Source: Oceanobacillus sojae
GTDB lineage: Bacteria; Bacillota; Bacilli; Bacillales; Amphibacillaceae
Assembly: GCF_007991515.1 (NCBI RefSeq)
Contig: NZ_BJYM01000016.1
Coordinates: 62,001-126,000, forward strand
Length of the DNA: 64,000 bases
Reading direction: 5' to 3'
Shown: positions 63,452-64,000 of the stretch, piece by piece
Numbering within the stretch: the stretch's first letter is position 1
How the letters are laid out: each line of letters opens with the position of its first letter
The notes under the pieces: generated by a model
What the model saw: only the letters and a program-made list of their open reading frames with translations
Told to the model about the DNA's origin: nothing
Database searches by the model: none
Made by a program: the position numbers and the translations under genes

Positions 63452-64000
63452 ATGACCATTATTATTAATCCGTCATCTATCCAAGAAAAAATTAATAATG
63501 CATCGGAAGGCTTAAAAGTAGATGCTGCTTCTTGGTTTCAAAAAGCAGAAAAACAAACACAAGGTGTTACCTCGAGTAAAAAAGTGAATGATACACTGAT
63601 TCAGACAGCTCTTGAAAATATAGATGAAGCAAATCCAGATTGGACTTATGCAGCTGCACGTATTTATGTAGGAAATTTATATAAAGAAGCTGCTGCCAAT
63701 CGCGGTTATGATGAAAGTGAGAAATATGGTTCCTTTTATCACTTAATCAAAATGTTGACAGATGAAGGTATCTATACAGCCTCATTTTTAGAAAAATATT
63801 CAAAAGAAGAAATAGATCAAATTGGCAGCCTTATTGTGCCGGACAGAGATATGTTATTTAACTATTTAGGTATTTATACAGTTGCAACACGCTATTTAGC
63901 AACAGATCATCAGAAGCGTGTATTTGAGCTTCCTCAGGAACGCTGGTTAGTTATTGCTATGCATTTAATGCAGGATGAGCCGAAAAATAAACGGATTGAA
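63452..64000 (+). CDS. Ribonucleoside-diphosphate reductase alpha subunit, 5' part
   Basis: The first 183 residues of an aerobic (class I) ribonucleotide reductase large subunit, cut by the window edge. ANPDWTYAAARIYVGNLYKEA and VPDRDMLFNYLGIYTVATRYL are typical of the NrdA/NrdE N-terminal half, and RVFELPQERWLVIAMHLMQDE leads to the barrel. The first 50 residues lack the VxKRDGR motif of a working ATP-cone, so the allosteric overall-activity site may be absent or degenerate. The start has GGAGG nine bases upstream. Upstream NrdR-like and DnaA boxes suggest control of dNTP supply. Confidence 0.9.
   Translation, partial: MTIIINPSSIQEKINNASEGLKVDAASWFQKAEKQTQGVTSSKKVNDTLIQTALENIDEANPDWTYAAARIYVGNLYKEAAANRGYDESEKYGSFYHLIKMLTDEGIYTASFLEKYSKEEIDQIGSLIVPDRDMLFNYLGIYTVATRYLATDHQKRVFELPQERWLVIAMHLMQDEPKNKRIE

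Noticed and set aside
1-64000. Insertion sequences, prophage, CRISPR array, tRNA or rRNA genes
   Set aside because: No transposase, integrase, phage structural gene, regular spacer-repeat pattern, or recognisable tRNA/rRNA sequence was found on either strand.

Overview
The window reads as chromosome from a low-GC, Gram-positive, spore-former-type bacterium of the family Bacillaceae, most like Oceanobacillus or a close relative. Supporting signs are the Bacillus-type proteins YpjP, YhfK, YutJ and Spx, A/G-rich ribosome binding sites with many TTG and GTG starts, TPP, SAM and T-box leaders, a CIRCE element, Pho boxes, and a complete seven-gene Mrp Na+/H+ antiporter operon typical of salt- and alkali-adapted bacilli. 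The genus is inferred, not proven. No tRNA, rRNA, CRISPR array or insertion sequence was seen.

Layout. 0-3.4 kb: a TPP riboswitch drives a thiamine-pyrimidine salvage pair (ylmB, tenA), then ypjP. 3.4-7.2 kb: a sirtuin, htpG behind a perfect CIRCE operator, a Nudix hydrolase and the wreck of a RelE/ParE toxin gene. 7.2-11 kb: a potABCD polyamine uptake operon. 11.4-14.1 kb: an autoregulated-looking TetR gene, an Spx paralogue lacking the CXXC switch, a small companion and a coiled-coil protein. 14.3-17.4 kb: alanine racemase, an alkyltransferase-like protein, a flavin reductase and a YhhN-family membrane protein. 17.7-21.7 kb: a SAM-riboswitch unit with an iron-type alcohol dehydrogenase, MetQ and a peptide/glutathione-type binding protein. 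21.7-29.6 kb: DUF308, a YibE/F pair, an XRE regulator overlapping a peptide deformylase, an APH-like kinase, an FtsX/LolD-type ABC pair, and a SAM hydrolase behind a T-box. 30-33.8 kb: a Pho-box-controlled pstSCAB operon.

34-48 kb: small acetyltransferases (one frameshifted), yhfK, argGH with an ArgR-like operator, a HAD phosphatase, yutJ, glpT, a DinG-type helicase, a CoA-pyrophosphatase, a nitrilase-family amidase and a universal-stress-type protein. 48.8-54.8 kb: mrpABCDEFG behind a candidate structured leader. 54.9-60.4 kb: a CYP152-like P450 that has lost its heme-ligating cysteine, a luciferase-like monooxygenase, an RlmN-type radical SAM methylase, an acetyltransferase and a diguanylate cyclase. 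60.7-62.7 kb: a plasmid-type actin partition system (centromere, ParM, ParR) in what otherwise looks like chromosome. A DnaA-box cluster and an NrdR-like box then precede a ribonucleotide reductase large subunit cut by the window end.

The genes make coherent regulatory blocks: thiamine (TPP), methionine/SAM (S-box and T-box), phosphate (PhoP), arginine (ArgR), heat (HrcA) and dNTP supply (NrdR, perhaps DnaA). The most unusual objects are the cysteine-less P450, the SAM hydrolase under tRNA-sensing control, the chromosomal ParMRC cassette next to DnaA boxes, the Spx paralogue without its disulfide, and the overlapping regulator-deformylase pair.
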